A DNA stretch of 13,863 nucleotides from NCBI GenBank assembly GCA_031257135.1, contig JAIRPH010000058.1:1-13863 (forward strand), written 5' to 3'. This document shows positions 1 to 7,312 of this stretch, in pieces; positions within the stretch are counted from its first letter, which is position 1, and every line of letters begins with the position of its first letter. The stretch comes from Spirochaetaceae bacterium. GTDB taxonomy: Bacteria > Spirochaetota > Spirochaetia > Treponematales > Breznakiellaceae. The notes beneath the pieces were generated by a model. It searched no databases and was not told where the DNA came from. It worked only from the letters and a program-made list of their open reading frames with translations. The translations under genes were made by a program, and so were the position numbers.

Positions 1-872
1 TTCAGATAGTCCACCGCGTCCGGCTGTAGTTCTGCCTGAGCCAATGCCCGCCGCATAGCGCGTATCGCGCCGCTCCCGTCAGAAGAAGGCGCGGTAAGGT
101 GGCAGGCGTCCGCGCTCTCTCCCGCGCCCAGCAGAGCGATTTTTCCCGTTCCGCGTCCTCCTTCTTCTTTAGAAAGCACAAAAAAAGCCGCCCCTTCTCC
201 TAAGGTAATGCCCTTTCTGTTTTTGCTGAAAGGATTAGTAACCGCGTCTGACGCCGCTTCCAGAGCGTTGAAGCCCAAAAGTACGGTAGCCGACGCCACG
301 TCTGCGCCGCCTGCAATCGCGGCATCGCATAAGCCTGCCTGAATCAGTTCCGCGGCTTTGACGATTGCGCTCGCGCTGGAGGCGCAGGCGGTGGAAAGCG
401 TTATCGCGGGACCGGCGATGCCGAACTTTCGGGCTATAACCTCCGCAAGATACCCCGCGGACTGAAACCGCAAGGAGTAGTCCGAAGGAAAGGCTCCCGG
501 AGAAGAAAAAAACGCTTCATGCGCGAGACGAGACCCTTCGGAGCCGTTATCGCACGACCCTACGCACAAGCCGACCCGATCCGCGCCGTAGCGGGCAAGC
601 GCGCGCTCCGCATCCGCTCGGATTTGTTCCAGCGCGGCGTCGGCAATGCGGATGAGCCGGGTACGCGCGGTATACGCGGGCGGTTCAGTCCCGAAGTCCA
701 TCGCCGGTTCGGGAAGGTCTCCTTCGACGCGTCCTGCGAGAAAATATCCGCCTTCGGCCCGGGGCATCCGCCGGATTCCGCTCTGATCCCCGCGGATTGC
801 CGCAGACAACAATTCCCGCGGACTGCGGCCGGCGCAGAATATCACTCCGGGCTGGGAAAGATATATCTCCAT
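1..872 (-). CDS. Beta-ketoacyl-ACP synthase (3' part beyond the window)
   Basis: Condensing enzyme of the thiolase fold that joins an acyl group to a malonyl-ACP unit; cytosolic. Reading leftward from an ATG at 872, 290 residues are open to the window edge, against about 400 for the family. The active-site cysteine is Cys163 in STACASSA, followed by an AGGAD turn and the conserved NPFSKNRKG...GEGAAFFVL block at about 213-233 and DACHLTAP at 255-262. The two catalytic histidines would lie beyond the left edge. The ATG shares one base with the TAA of the upstream lipoprotein gene (TAATG), implying translational coupling. With that lipoprotein and the nearby phosphopantetheinyl transferase it suggests an aryl-polyene-like or other specialised fatty-acid pathway rather than housekeeping FabF. 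Ketosynthase identity is seen directly; the pathway is inferred. Confidence 0.9.
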   Translation of the reverse strand, partial: MEIYLSQPGVIFCAGRSPRELLSAAIRGDQSGIRRMPRAEGGYFLAGRVEGDLPEPAMDFGTEPPAYTARTRLIRIADAALEQIRADAERALARYGADRVGLCVGSCDNGSEGSRLAHEAFFSSPGAFPSDYSLRFQSAGYLAEVIARKFGIAGPAITLSTACASSASAIVKAAELIQAGLCDAAIAGGADVASATVLLGFNALEAASDAVTNPFSKNRKGITLGEGAAFFVLSKEEGGRGTGKIALLGAGESADACHLTAPSSDGSGAIRAMRRALAQAELQPDAVDYL

Positions 873-1438
873 TAAAAAACTCCTTCCAAGGTGTAGGCGT
901 ACTTTCGGAGATGGTTCGTATACCGGATCATTTCCGAAGTTTTTTCAATTTCGACGATTTTTTCTTTTCTTTCACGAATAGTCCGAATCTCGGTTTGTCC
1001 GTTTCGGCGCGTTTCAAGGGTAAGCCCGCAGGATTTGAGAGCATGAGAAAGCGCGTCAGCCCGGTAGAAACAAAATTGAAAGTCGGCTATGATATATTCA
1101 GGCTTCGCTGAAGCTGGAAAAACGCCGGAAACAAGAGAAATTCCGGTTTCGGTAAAAGAGAGTTCTCCAAGACTCGCTCCGAATCCGTTAAAAAGCGACA
1201 TCGTTACGCCGTATTCGTCAGCCGAGACCCACGCCTGCATGACGAATTCCTGATTTCCGTAGGTTCCGGTAATCTGTTGAGGCCTATCCAGCGGCGTTTC
1301 AAGATGCGCCGGCGATAACAGGCTGAATTTCGCCCGGTTTGTTACATATACCGGCGCATACGGAGAAGGAGGAGGAGGCGGCGGCATGGCGGCGCAGGAT
1401 ATAAAAAGAAGCAAAAGACTCCCGAAGAGGCATCCCAT
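872..1438 (-). CDS. DUF3261-like lipoprotein
   Basis: Predicted lipoprotein of 188 residues. A short hydrophobic N-terminus ends in LFISC, a plausible though relaxed lipobox with Cys15, followed by a run of six prolines (19-24) and a soluble domain. There are no positive residues before the hydrophobic stretch, which is unusual for a signal peptide. The body (TGTYGNQEF, MQAWVSADEYGVTMSLFNGFG) resembles DUF3261 proteins, a family often found beside ketosynthases in aryl polyene clusters; this match is from memory, not a search. The gene overlaps the downstream ketosynthase by one base. Its ATG lies on a CATG shared with the divergent transferase start. No Shine-Dalgarno sequence precedes it, and a strong promoter predicts transcription starting at the ATG itself. 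Confidence 0.7.
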   Translation of the reverse strand: MGCLFGSLLLLFISCAAMPPPPPPSPYAPVYVTNRAKFSLLSPAHLETPLDRPQQITGTYGNQEFVMQAWVSADEYGVTMSLFNGFGASLGELSFTETGISLVSGVFPASAKPEYIIADFQFCFYRADALSHALKSCGLTLETRRNGQTEIRTIRERKEKIVEIEKTSEMIRYTNHLRKYAYTLEGVF

Positions 1439-2024
1439 GAAGGTATTGTATATAGGATTGTCTCTTGTGTCAAACCGCTGGGGCCGGGCGTCGCCGCGGA
1501 AGCTCCACGCCGAAGGCAGACGGCTCCTGCGCCTGCTTGATCGGGGACATGGCGGTTCAGGGAAAATCGCCGTCTCTGCCGGCGGAAGACCTTATTTCCT
1601 CGACGGTCATGCGGATTTCAGCATAGCTCATTCCGGTCATGCCGTTGCGGCCGCGTATAGTCCCGCAAAATGCCGGCAAACCGGCAAACCCTGCAAAGTC
1701 GGTTGCGACATTCAGTATGTACATCCCAATAAATCCCGGAAGGATATAGCGGAATCGTTTTTTTCTCCGGAGGAACAGCGGTACATCGGCTTAGGCGCGT
1801 CTCCGGAGGAACAGCGCGTCCGGTTTTACCGAATCTGGGCGTTAAAAGAATGTTTTTTAAAAATGTTCGGGCGTTCCGTCTTCGATATACCTCAAGCTCC
1901 TTCGTTTTCTGACGGCGAGAACCTCAAAAACGGGTCAGCCTTTTTGAGATTCTCTTGTTGCGAGCTGGAAACCGCTGTTTTCGAGCGGTATATACTTGCG
2001 GTAGGCGTAGATATAACGCCCTAA
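1437..2024 (+). CDS. 4'-phosphopantetheinyl transferase, Sfp type
   Basis: Transfers the phosphopantetheine arm of CoA onto a serine of an acyl or peptidyl carrier protein, making it active; cytosolic. The 195-residue protein has the ordered family motifs: DFSIAHSG at about 60-67, VGCDIQ at 88-93 with the magnesium ligand Asp91, FFSPEEQRYI at 108-117, and the WALKECFLK block at 134-142 with Glu138 and the catalytic-region lysines. Gln93 sits where many Sfp members have Glu. The start at 1437 is chosen because AGAGG lies 6 bp upstream; an in-frame ATG at 1386 lies inside the opposite lipoprotein signal peptide and has no such site. A TATAAA at 1400-1405 could be its -10 box but lacks a clear -35. 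The likely client is the acyl carrier protein of the ketosynthase pathway. Confidence 0.85.
   Translation: MKVLYIGLSLVSNRWGRASPRKLHAEGRRLLRLLDRGHGGSGKIAVSAGGRPYFLDGHADFSIAHSGHAVAAAYSPAKCRQTGKPCKVGCDIQYVHPNKSRKDIAESFFSPEEQRYIGLGASPEEQRVRFYRIWALKECFLKMFGRSVFDIPQAPSFSDGENLKNGSAFLRFSCCELETAVFERYILAVGVDITP
1445..1473 (-). promoter_or_regulatory. Sigma70-type promoter for the lipoprotein-ketosynthase pair
   Basis: On the minus strand TTGACA (1473-1468) and TACAAT (1450-1445) are separated by 17 bp. The -10 box is followed by 6 bp and then the ATG at 1438, so the expected start of transcription is the start codon. The promoter lies inside the coding sequence of the divergent transferase. Confidence 0.6.
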
Positions 2025-2029
2025 TCCGC

Positions 2030-2059
2030 TTGACTTATTGACGAAAATATAGGGATAAT
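2030..2059 (+). promoter_or_regulatory. Promoter of the chemoreceptor gene
   Basis: TTGACT (2030-2035), an 18-bp spacer and GATAAT (2054-2059) lie just after the transferase stop codon. Only 5 bp separate the -10 box from the ATG at 2065, so the transcript would start at or next to the start codon. An AGGG at 2051-2054 could instead serve as a ribosome site if transcription starts further upstream. Confidence 0.5.
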
Positions 2060-2064
2060 ATGCT

Positions 2065-3498
2065 ATGTCTTTTTTAAGTAAATTATTTCACAAAGAGGCT
2101 TCTCAGAAAGCCCTAACGCCGGAGAAGAAAGCTCCCAAGCCGGTAATTGAGATGTCTCCGGACGCTATGAAGGCGGCTCTTAAAAGTTCCGAACATTTGG
2201 CGTTGTCTATACTCAACGGGCTTGAAACCTTAACCGAGGTTATCACTACCGCCCGGATTCAAGAAGATCATGTGGCGGGTCTCAGCGAATTTCTAAAGCA
2301 GACCGAAAAAACCTTTTCCAACATCTATAAGATGACCGAACATACGCAACAATTCGCGGAATCTCAGGTTCACGCTATGGCGCAATCGGTTTCTTCAATA
2401 GAGCAGTTGTCCGGCTCGATTTCCGCTGTTTCTGACGATATAGGAAAACGGCTGGCAATTACCAAAGGATTATCCGAAGCCGCGGTTGAAGGCAACGAGA
2501 AGGTCAAAAAGGTGCTGGATGTAGTAAAAATCTTGAGCGAAAACATGGAGTCTATCAAGACGCTCATCAGTTCGATAAACGCAATCAGCGCGCAAAGCAA
2601 TATGCTGGCGATGAACGCCGCAATCGAAGCGGCTCATGCGGGGCAGGCGGGGCGTGGATTTTCCGTGGTTGCCGACGAAATCCGCAAGCTCTCGGAAGTT
2701 ACCCGAAACAACGCCGTCAATATCACCGAAACCGTTAAAAATACCATGAACGCCCTGGGCGAGGTTCGGAATACCGTGAACAAAGCCAGCGCCGCGATGC
2801 TCTGGATCGAAGAAGAAGTAACCAAAGCATCCGAATCCTTTGAAGCGATAACCCAAAATCTGCGGGAACTTGAAAAAGACAGCGATGTTATGCGGAAAAC
2901 CGCTCAGAGCTTCGACACGTCCGAGTCCGCGCTGAAAACTCACTCCGACGAGGCGAAAAATAGTCTGGAAATAGTTTCCGAGACTATGCGGCGGTTTACT
3001 TCAGTAGAGCAGAATATTAAACAAAACGTTTCCGCCATATCCCGGTCGTCAATGAGCATCACCGGATTCTTTCAGGATATAATCTCCACCGAAGGAGACC
3101 TGCAAAAGGTTCTTGACGATGCAGTCAACGCCGCGGACACATTCGAGCGGTACGAGACCTTTCCCTTTACGACCATGGTTTTGAAGCATCTGATGTGGAT
3201 CGCCCGTGTGCGGGGTCTCCTTGACGGCGCTACAAAAAATTTGGAGGTAAACGTCAATCATCACACCTGCGATTTAGGCAAGTGGATCGACGCTCAAAAT
3301 GGCAAACCGATTAGTTCGCTTCCGGCGTTTCAGCACCTTACTTCAGTCCATGAGGAACTGCACAATATGGTAAAGGCTATCGCCTCCCAAAATAACGCCG
3401 CTTCCCACCAAGACCAAGAAGGAAAGTACGCGGAACTGTTGAAAACCTCGGAACGAGTAATCGACGCCCTCACCAAGCTCAGAACAAGCATTACATAA
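2065..3498 (+). CDS. Soluble methyl-accepting chemotaxis protein with C-terminal CZB domain
   Basis: Cytosolic chemoreceptor of 477 residues with no membrane segment or periplasmic domain. After a charged N-terminus it is a long helical coiled coil whose hairpin tip, at about 170-211, carries the hallmark NMLAMNAAIEAAHAGQAGRG...VVADEIRKLSE that contacts CheA and CheW. The C-terminal chemoreceptor zinc-binding (CZB) domain at about 370-440 has all expected ligands: His375 in HLMW, Cys402 in CDLGKW, and His429 and His433 in HEELH, with spacings that fit the family. CZB receptors of this layout bind zinc, and some sense hypochlorous acid or other oxidants through the zinc-bound cysteine; the stimulus here is inferred. 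It stands alone, with no che genes nearby. Confidence 0.92.
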   Translation: MSFLSKLFHKEASQKALTPEKKAPKPVIEMSPDAMKAALKSSEHLALSILNGLETLTEVITTARIQEDHVAGLSEFLKQTEKTFSNIYKMTEHTQQFAESQVHAMAQSVSSIEQLSGSISAVSDDIGKRLAITKGLSEAAVEGNEKVKKVLDVVKILSENMESIKTLISSINAISAQSNMLAMNAAIEAAHAGQAGRGFSVVADEIRKLSEVTRNNAVNITETVKNTMNALGEVRNTVNKASAAMLWIEEEVTKASESFEAITQNLRELEKDSDVMRKTAQSFDTSESALKTHSDEAKNSLEIVSETMRRFTSVEQNIKQNVSAISRSSMSITGFFQDIISTEGDLQKVLDDAVNAADTFERYETFPFTTMVLKHLMWIARVRGLLDGATKNLEVNVNHHTCDLGKWIDAQNGKPISSLPAFQHLTSVHEELHNMVKAIASQNNAASHQDQEGKYAELLKTSERVIDALTKLRTSIT

Positions 3499-3503
3499 AA
3501 ACA

Positions 3504-3525
3504 GCGCGGACAATGCAGTCCGCGC
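3504..3525. terminator. Hairpin after the chemoreceptor gene
   Basis: A perfect 8-bp stem GCGCGGAC/GTCCGCGC with a 6-base loop begins 5 bp after the stop codon. No T-run follows on the plus strand, but on the minus strand the stem is followed by TGTTTTT. It could stop transcription in both directions or mainly from the right. The structure is seen; termination is inferred. Confidence 0.5.
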
Positions 3526-3650
3526 CTCGTCAGCGCAATACCATTATGAAGCGGAATTTCCGATCAGCCTCAAAAAAATCCGCCGGACAAAACTACTAAA
3601 CATCCCTTTTTTCGGCAATATTTCTCAGTTTTCGGCAAAAACGCTTTATT

Positions 3651-3851
3651 GGTAACTACTTTTACCACAACGGTAACTACTTTTACCACAGCGGTAATTA
3701 CTTTCTTCCCAGCGGTAACTACTTTCTTCCCAGCGGTAACTACTTCTAACTCAGCGGTAGTTACTTTTACCCCAGCGGTAGTTACTTTTACCCCAGCGGT
3801 AACTACTTTTGCCCCAGCGGTAGTTACTTTTGCCGTATCGGTAACTGCTTC
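3651..3851. repeat. Tandem array of nine 21-bp repeats plus a partial tenth
   Basis: Units of exactly 21 bp start with GGTAACTAC, GGTAGTTAC or GGTAATTAC and usually end in CAGC; the tenth is cut and degenerate. Many units hold an internal inverted repeat, GGTAA...TTACC. Because 21 is a multiple of three, both strands stay open: the minus strand reads as a 7-residue repeat of the type KVVTAGV (TTG-started frame, 3902-3570) and the plus strand as VTTFTPA (3649-4257). Neither frame has a ribosome site or recognisable domain, and unit differences are mostly amino-acid changing, so I do not call a gene. The flanking bases of the 3499-3953 gap hold little else beyond two TTCGGCAA copies at about 3611 and 3631. 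Confidence 0.85.
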
Positions 3852-3953
3852 CAAGTTATGGGAAACCAAAATAACCGCGCGAACATTTGAAACAAAGTTC
3901 AACCGTTTATGCTATAAAGCGATAACCGGAACGTTATCAGCGTTGGGGCATTT

Positions 3954-4415
3954 TCAATTATTTTTTATGAATAATTCAAAATCAGCCTTTATGATTTTCC
4001 ATATATCTTCAATTTCATGTATTAATGGTCCCATTTCATTCCAATCTAATTCAGAACTATACGAATGTCTTATAAAATGTCTAAACAGCAAATACTTTTC
4101 CAGTTTCTTTTTTATATCATCTTGGATAATTTTTATGCTATTTGAATTGGTTCCAAAGGCCATTTCAAATAATGTTTTATGCCACCTAATATCATTAGGC
4201 AGTTTTTCATTTTTATATTTGAAAAACAACACAACAACGCTTTCCACTCCATTATAAAATGAATGTAATACTTGAGCGGCGGCTGTCATTTCTATAATGT
4301 CAGGCTCTTTAAGTTTACATAAATCAAATAAAGGCTTTATAGCGTCTAAGGATTTCTGTATCCGTGAAATTTCATGTTCAATTTTTATTTTTACAATTTC
4401 ATCCAATTTGAACAA
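3954..4415 (-). CDS. HEPN-domain toxin, HepT-like
   Basis: Likely RNase toxin of a MntA/HepT-type module, 153 residues, all-helical. The HEPN catalytic motif R-x4-H-x-Y is present as RHFIRHSY, with Arg112, His117 and Tyr119. In studied HepT systems the partner nucleotidyltransferase adds AMP to the tyrosine of this motif to silence the toxin; applying that here is inference from family. The first possible start, TTG at 4415, directly abuts the GAGG at 4419-4416, so the TTG at 4406, nine bases from it, may be the real one. Either way the start is a weak non-ATG codon near or inside the end of the antitoxin gene. Base composition is much more AT-rich than the neighbours, suggesting transfer. 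The exact HEPN subfamily is uncertain. Confidence 0.8.
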   Translation of the reverse strand: MFKLDEIVKIKIEHEISRIQKSLDAIKPLFDLCKLKEPDIIEMTAAAQVLHSFYNGVESVVVLFFKYKNEKLPNDIRWHKTLFEMAFGTNSNSIKIIQDDIKKKLEKYLLFRHFIRHSYSSELDWNEMGPLIHEIEDIWKIIKADFELFIKNN

Positions 4416-4692
4416 CCTCGCCTATGGTATGTAACATTGAATAAAAATCGGAATTGGCATCAAAATCCACTAAATCAATGCTGTTCTCTATATCAAAGTA
4501 TAATCTTGAATAGACCTCAAAAAATTTACCTTTTGGAAGTCCTTTTATACCAATATCTATATCAGAATTGTCATGCGCTTTCCCCGTAACAAGAGAGCCA
4601 AATAGAAAAACCGATTGACAACCTTCGTTTTTGAGTAAATTTGTAGCAATTTCAATATCTTGCCGATATTTTGAGGGAATATTAAGTTCCAT
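4399..4692 (-). CDS. MNT-domain nucleotidyltransferase antitoxin, MntA-like
   Basis: Minimal nucleotidyltransferase of 97 residues. It shows GS-x10-DxD exactly: Gly32-Ser33 and Asp44/Asp46 in a GSLVTGKAHDNSDIDIGI segment, with a likely third carboxylate at Asp77. Members paired with HEPN toxins act as antitoxins by transferring AMP to the toxin. It is the first gene of the pair and overlaps the toxin frame by 17 bases if the toxin starts at 4415, an antitoxin-first order. The ATG has no Shine-Dalgarno site and sits 6 bp after a strong -10 box. Like its partner it is AT-rich. The motif and the pairing make this call firm. Confidence 0.88.
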   Translation of the reverse strand: MELNIPSKYRQDIEIATNLLKNEGCQSVFLFGSLVTGKAHDNSDIDIGIKGLPKGKFFEVYSRLYFDIENSIDLVDFDANSDFYSMLHTIGEVVQIG

Positions 4693-4698
4693 CGCTAC

Positions 4699-4727
4699 AT
4701 TTTAACCTAGGGTTTTCATTTTGTCAA
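4699..4727 (-). promoter_or_regulatory. Promoter of the MntA/HepT-like module
   Basis: Consensus TTGACA (4727-4722), 17-bp spacer and TAAAAT (4704-4699), then 6 bp to the ATG at 4692, predicting a leaderless message. The spacer holds AACCCTAGGT, a near-palindrome that could be an operator. Read on the plus strand, its CTAGGGTTT recurs at 4817 in the spacer of the divergent reductase promoter. Confidence 0.65.
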
Positions 4728-4806
4728 TCATGCTTTTTATAGGCTTCCCAGACCTCGCAATGAGCCGCTCATGCAGTATGATGTTTGCGTTCTATATTTT
4801 CCCCTC

Positions 4807-4835
4807 TTGACTTAATCTAGGGTTTAACTTCTAAG
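4807..4835 (+). promoter_or_regulatory. Promoter of the aldo/keto reductase operon
   Basis: TTGACT (4807-4812), 17-bp spacer and a modest TCTAAG (4830-4835). The spacer contains CTAGGGTTTAA, sharing CTAGGGTTT with the spacer of the divergent toxin-antitoxin promoter. AAGGAG at 4847-4852 gives a normal ribosome site 6 bp before the ATG. Confidence 0.45.
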
Positions 4836-4858
4836 ATTTTCGTAGTAAGGAGTCACAG

Positions 4859-5779
4859 ATGAAAACTATTAAGCTGGGATTATCGGGCTTATCGGTTCCG
4901 GCAATCGCCGTGGGCTGTATGCGGATTACGAAGGCGGGAAAAACCGAAGCGGAACGCTTCATTAAAACCGCTCTGGATATGGGCGCGCGCTTTTTCGACC
5001 ACGCCGATATTTACGGAAAAGGCGCGTGCGAAGAACTGTTCGCGGAAGCGGCCGGCATGAATCCTACCGTCCGGGAAAAAATGCTTCTTCAATCGAAATG
5101 CAGTATCAGACCGGGAATCGCCTTCGACTGTTCTAAAGCGTACATCCTCAAGTCCGCGGAAGGTATTCTTAAACGCCTCAAAACCGAGTATCTTGACGTA
5201 CTGCTTCTGCACCGTCCTGACGCCCTCATGGAGCCGGAAGAAGTCGCGGAAGCCTTTACTATCCTGCACAACAGCGGGAAAGTCAGGCATTTCGGGGTAT
5301 CCAATCAGAATCCCTATCAGATTCAACTGCTGAAGAAATTCGTCAGTCAGCCTATTGCGGTTAATCAGCTTCAGCTTAGTATTACTAACGCCGGTATGAT
5401 TACGCAGGGTCTCAGAGTCAATCTAACCGACGACGGCGCAGTGAACCGGGACGGAGGCGCGCTGGATTTCTGCCGGCTGAACGATATCACTATCCAGACG
5501 TGGTCGCCGCTACAGTACGGCTTTTTTGAGGGTACCTTCTTAGGAAATGAAAAGTTCCCTGAACTAAACGCAAAACTCGATGAAATTGCCGAAAAATACG
5601 AAGTTTCCTCTACGGCTATCGCGCTTGCGTGGCTCCTCCGGCATCCGGCGAAACTTCAGCCCGTAACCGGGACATGGAACATCGCGCGTTTCAAGGAATG
5701 CGTCAAAGCGACGGAAATCGTCTTGTCTAGGGAAGAGTGGTACGCGCTCTATTTGTCCGCGGGAAATACTCTGCCGTAA
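4859..5779 (+). CDS. Aldo/keto reductase, YdhF-like
   Basis: NADPH-dependent oxidoreductase of 306 residues with a TIM-barrel fold; cytosolic. The catalytic tetrad is visible as Asp47 and Tyr52 in FFDHADIYG, Lys80 in LLQSKCSI and His118 in LLLHRPD. The GVSNQNPYQ segment (146-154) and the NQLQLSI strand are typical of the YdhF group, whose physiological substrate is not established. AAGGAG lies 6 bp before the ATG. The DUF554 gene follows after 9 bp, so the two are probably co-transcribed. Confidence 0.92.
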   Translation: MKTIKLGLSGLSVPAIAVGCMRITKAGKTEAERFIKTALDMGARFFDHADIYGKGACEELFAEAAGMNPTVREKMLLQSKCSIRPGIAFDCSKAYILKSAEGILKRLKTEYLDVLLLHRPDALMEPEEVAEAFTILHNSGKVRHFGVSNQNPYQIQLLKKFVSQPIAVNQLQLSITNAGMITQGLRVNLTDDGAVNRDGGALDFCRLNDITIQTWSPLQYGFFEGTFLGNEKFPELNAKLDEIAEKYEVSSTAIALAWLLRHPAKLQPVTGTWNIARFKECVKATEIVLSREEWYALYLSAGNTLP

Positions 5780-5788
5780 GGAAAAAGG

Positions 5789-6478
5789 ATGCTGGGTCCG
5801 TTTGTAAATGCGCTGGTAATTGCGGTATGCAGTTTAGCCGGCTGTTTCGCCGTCCGAGGAATACCGGAGCGGTTTGAGGAGATTATCAAGAAAGCTATCG
5901 GGCTTTCCATAGTGTATGTAGGGATTAAAGGCGCGCTGGATAATCAGCGGATACTTCTGCTGATTATGAGCATGGTCGTAGGCGCGGTACTTGGAGAGCT
6001 GATCAACATCGACCGCCTTATGAACCGTTTCGGGAGCTGGGCTGAAAGCAGACTCGGCATGAAAGGCGGAGCTTTTTCCAAAGGCTTCGTATCCGCGAGC
6101 GTTCTTTTTTGTACCGGTTCTATGGCGATAGTAGGCTCTATGCAGAGCGGGCTTCAAAATAACCACGAAATTCTTTTCGCCAAGTCTGTTTTGGACGGGT
6201 CTATTTCGCTGGTATTTGCCGCGTCTATGGGCGTTGGAGTGCTGTTTTCGGCGGTTCCGGTTTTTCTTTACCAAGGGGGCATTGTACTCGCGTCGCTGGC
6301 GGTAAAAGACCTGCTCGCGCCGGACATAATCCGGGAAATGTCCGCGGTAGGCAGTCTCGTTGTCGCCGCGATAGGCTTTAACTTCCTAAGCGTCAAAGAA
6401 ATCAGAGTAGCGAATCTGATCCCCGCGATCTTTATTCCCTGGGTCTGGATGGCGGTTGAAGGAGCGTTACCGAAATAA
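5789..6478 (+). CDS. DUF554 integral membrane protein, YdfK/YqgA-like
   Basis: Hydrophobic protein of 229 residues with several membrane segments, matching the DUF554 family in length and in its conserved blocks: GPFVNALVIAV at the N-terminus, IGLSIVYVGIKGAL near 37-50, GAVLGELINID near 66-76, and the FVSASVLFCTGSMAIVGSMQ stretch near 100-120. Family members are inner-membrane proteins with no established transport substrate. AAAAAGG just before the ATG provides a ribosome site. It ends 30 bp from the convergent araC-type gene, and I see no hairpin terminator between them. Confidence 0.9.
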   Translation: MLGPFVNALVIAVCSLAGCFAVRGIPERFEEIIKKAIGLSIVYVGIKGALDNQRILLLIMSMVVGAVLGELINIDRLMNRFGSWAESRLGMKGGAFSKGFVSASVLFCTGSMAIVGSMQSGLQNNHEILFAKSVLDGSISLVFAASMGVGVLFSAVPVFLYQGGIVLASLAVKDLLAPDIIREMSAVGSLVVAAIGFNFLSVKEIRVANLIPAIFIPWVWMAVEGALPK

Positions 6479-6508
6479 TATCTCGCCTCATGCTGAAAAA
6501 TAGAAAAA

Positions 6509-7282
6509 CTATCGTTTAGGTATGCATCGGGACGGCGGAAATCCGGTCAGCGTTTTGAACTGCTTGTAAAAATGAAAAGCATCCTGATATCCGCATAGTT
6601 CCGCTGTTTTCTGAACTTTATATTCTCCGCTTTTCAGCATATTTTCAGCATGACGTATGCGGGTTCTGGCTATGTATTGCTGTACCGTAAGTCCGGTTTC
6701 CCGCTTGAACAGCGCGCCGAAATACACGGCGTTAAGATTAGCAAGACCTGCAAGTTTTTTTACCGGCAGTTTTTCTGCGTAGTGTTCCGCTATGTACCGG
6801 CAGGCTTTCTTCACCCGATAATCTTCTTCAGAGGGATCAGGAGTCGCGGTAAGCTCGTATAACTGATGCAGAATAAGAAGCAGGAGTCCTCTGGTTTTGA
6901 CGATATATCCATCCCGGCGTTCCGTCCAAGCGAAGTTTAACTCGTTAAACAGGTTTATGAGGTCTCTATTAACGCCGATATGACTTATCTCAGGGAAATA
7001 GGGAGCCGCGCCGTGAGTTCGGCTGTAATTTACCGAGAAACAACGCATAAGCCGATCAGACCAAGTGCGCGCTTCCTTGATCGCGCCTTTTGACAGGCAC
7101 AGCAAATCTCCCGGACTTAGGGTATACCTATTCCCGTTGACGCCGTATTCGGCGTTGCCTTTGGTAACGTAGGTAATATCGTATTCCGATACCGCATGAG
7201 GACGAAGCCGCCACTCTGGAGTACATCTCCGGGCAACCAAATAATTTATAGACGGCACAAAATCATCCCATTGCCGGCGCAT
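6509..7282 (-). CDS. AraC-family transcriptional regulator
   Basis: DNA-binding regulator of 257 residues. The N-terminal 100 or so residues look like the AraC cupin sensor domain (ITYVTKGNAEYGVNGNRYTLSPGDLLCL). The C-terminal domain has two helix-turn-helix units: VKKLAGLANLNAVYFGALFK near 174-193, then VQKTAELCGYQDAFHFYKQF near 223-242 with the end motif TGFPPSR. A TAAGGA lies 6 bp before the ATG. It follows the coiled-coil gene by 30 bp on the same strand and may be read with it. Targets cannot be told from the sequence; nearby candidates are the converging reductase/DUF554 operon and the divergent CBM9-like gene. Confidence 0.92.
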   Translation of the reverse strand: MRRQWDDFVPSINYLVARRCTPEWRLRPHAVSEYDITYVTKGNAEYGVNGNRYTLSPGDLLCLSKGAIKEARTWSDRLMRCFSVNYSRTHGAAPYFPEISHIGVNRDLINLFNELNFAWTERRDGYIVKTRGLLLLILHQLYELTATPDPSEEDYRVKKACRYIAEHYAEKLPVKKLAGLANLNAVYFGALFKRETGLTVQQYIARTRIRHAENMLKSGEYKVQKTAELCGYQDAFHFYKQFKTLTGFPPSRCIPKR

Positions 7283-7312
7283 GGTTCATCCTTATTTGCC
7301 CCGAAGCGTCTC

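Noticed and set aside
519..1111. Two plus-strand frames at 519-875 and 797-1111
   Set aside because: Both are antisense to the ketosynthase and lipoprotein genes and show no domain or ribosome site.
3649..4257. Plus-strand frame spanning the 21-bp repeats and part of the HEPN gene
   Set aside because: Its second half is antisense to a well-supported HEPN gene and its first half is only repeat.
6479..6508. Terminator between the converging DUF554 and AraC genes
   Set aside because: The 30-bp gap has no stem followed by a T-run.
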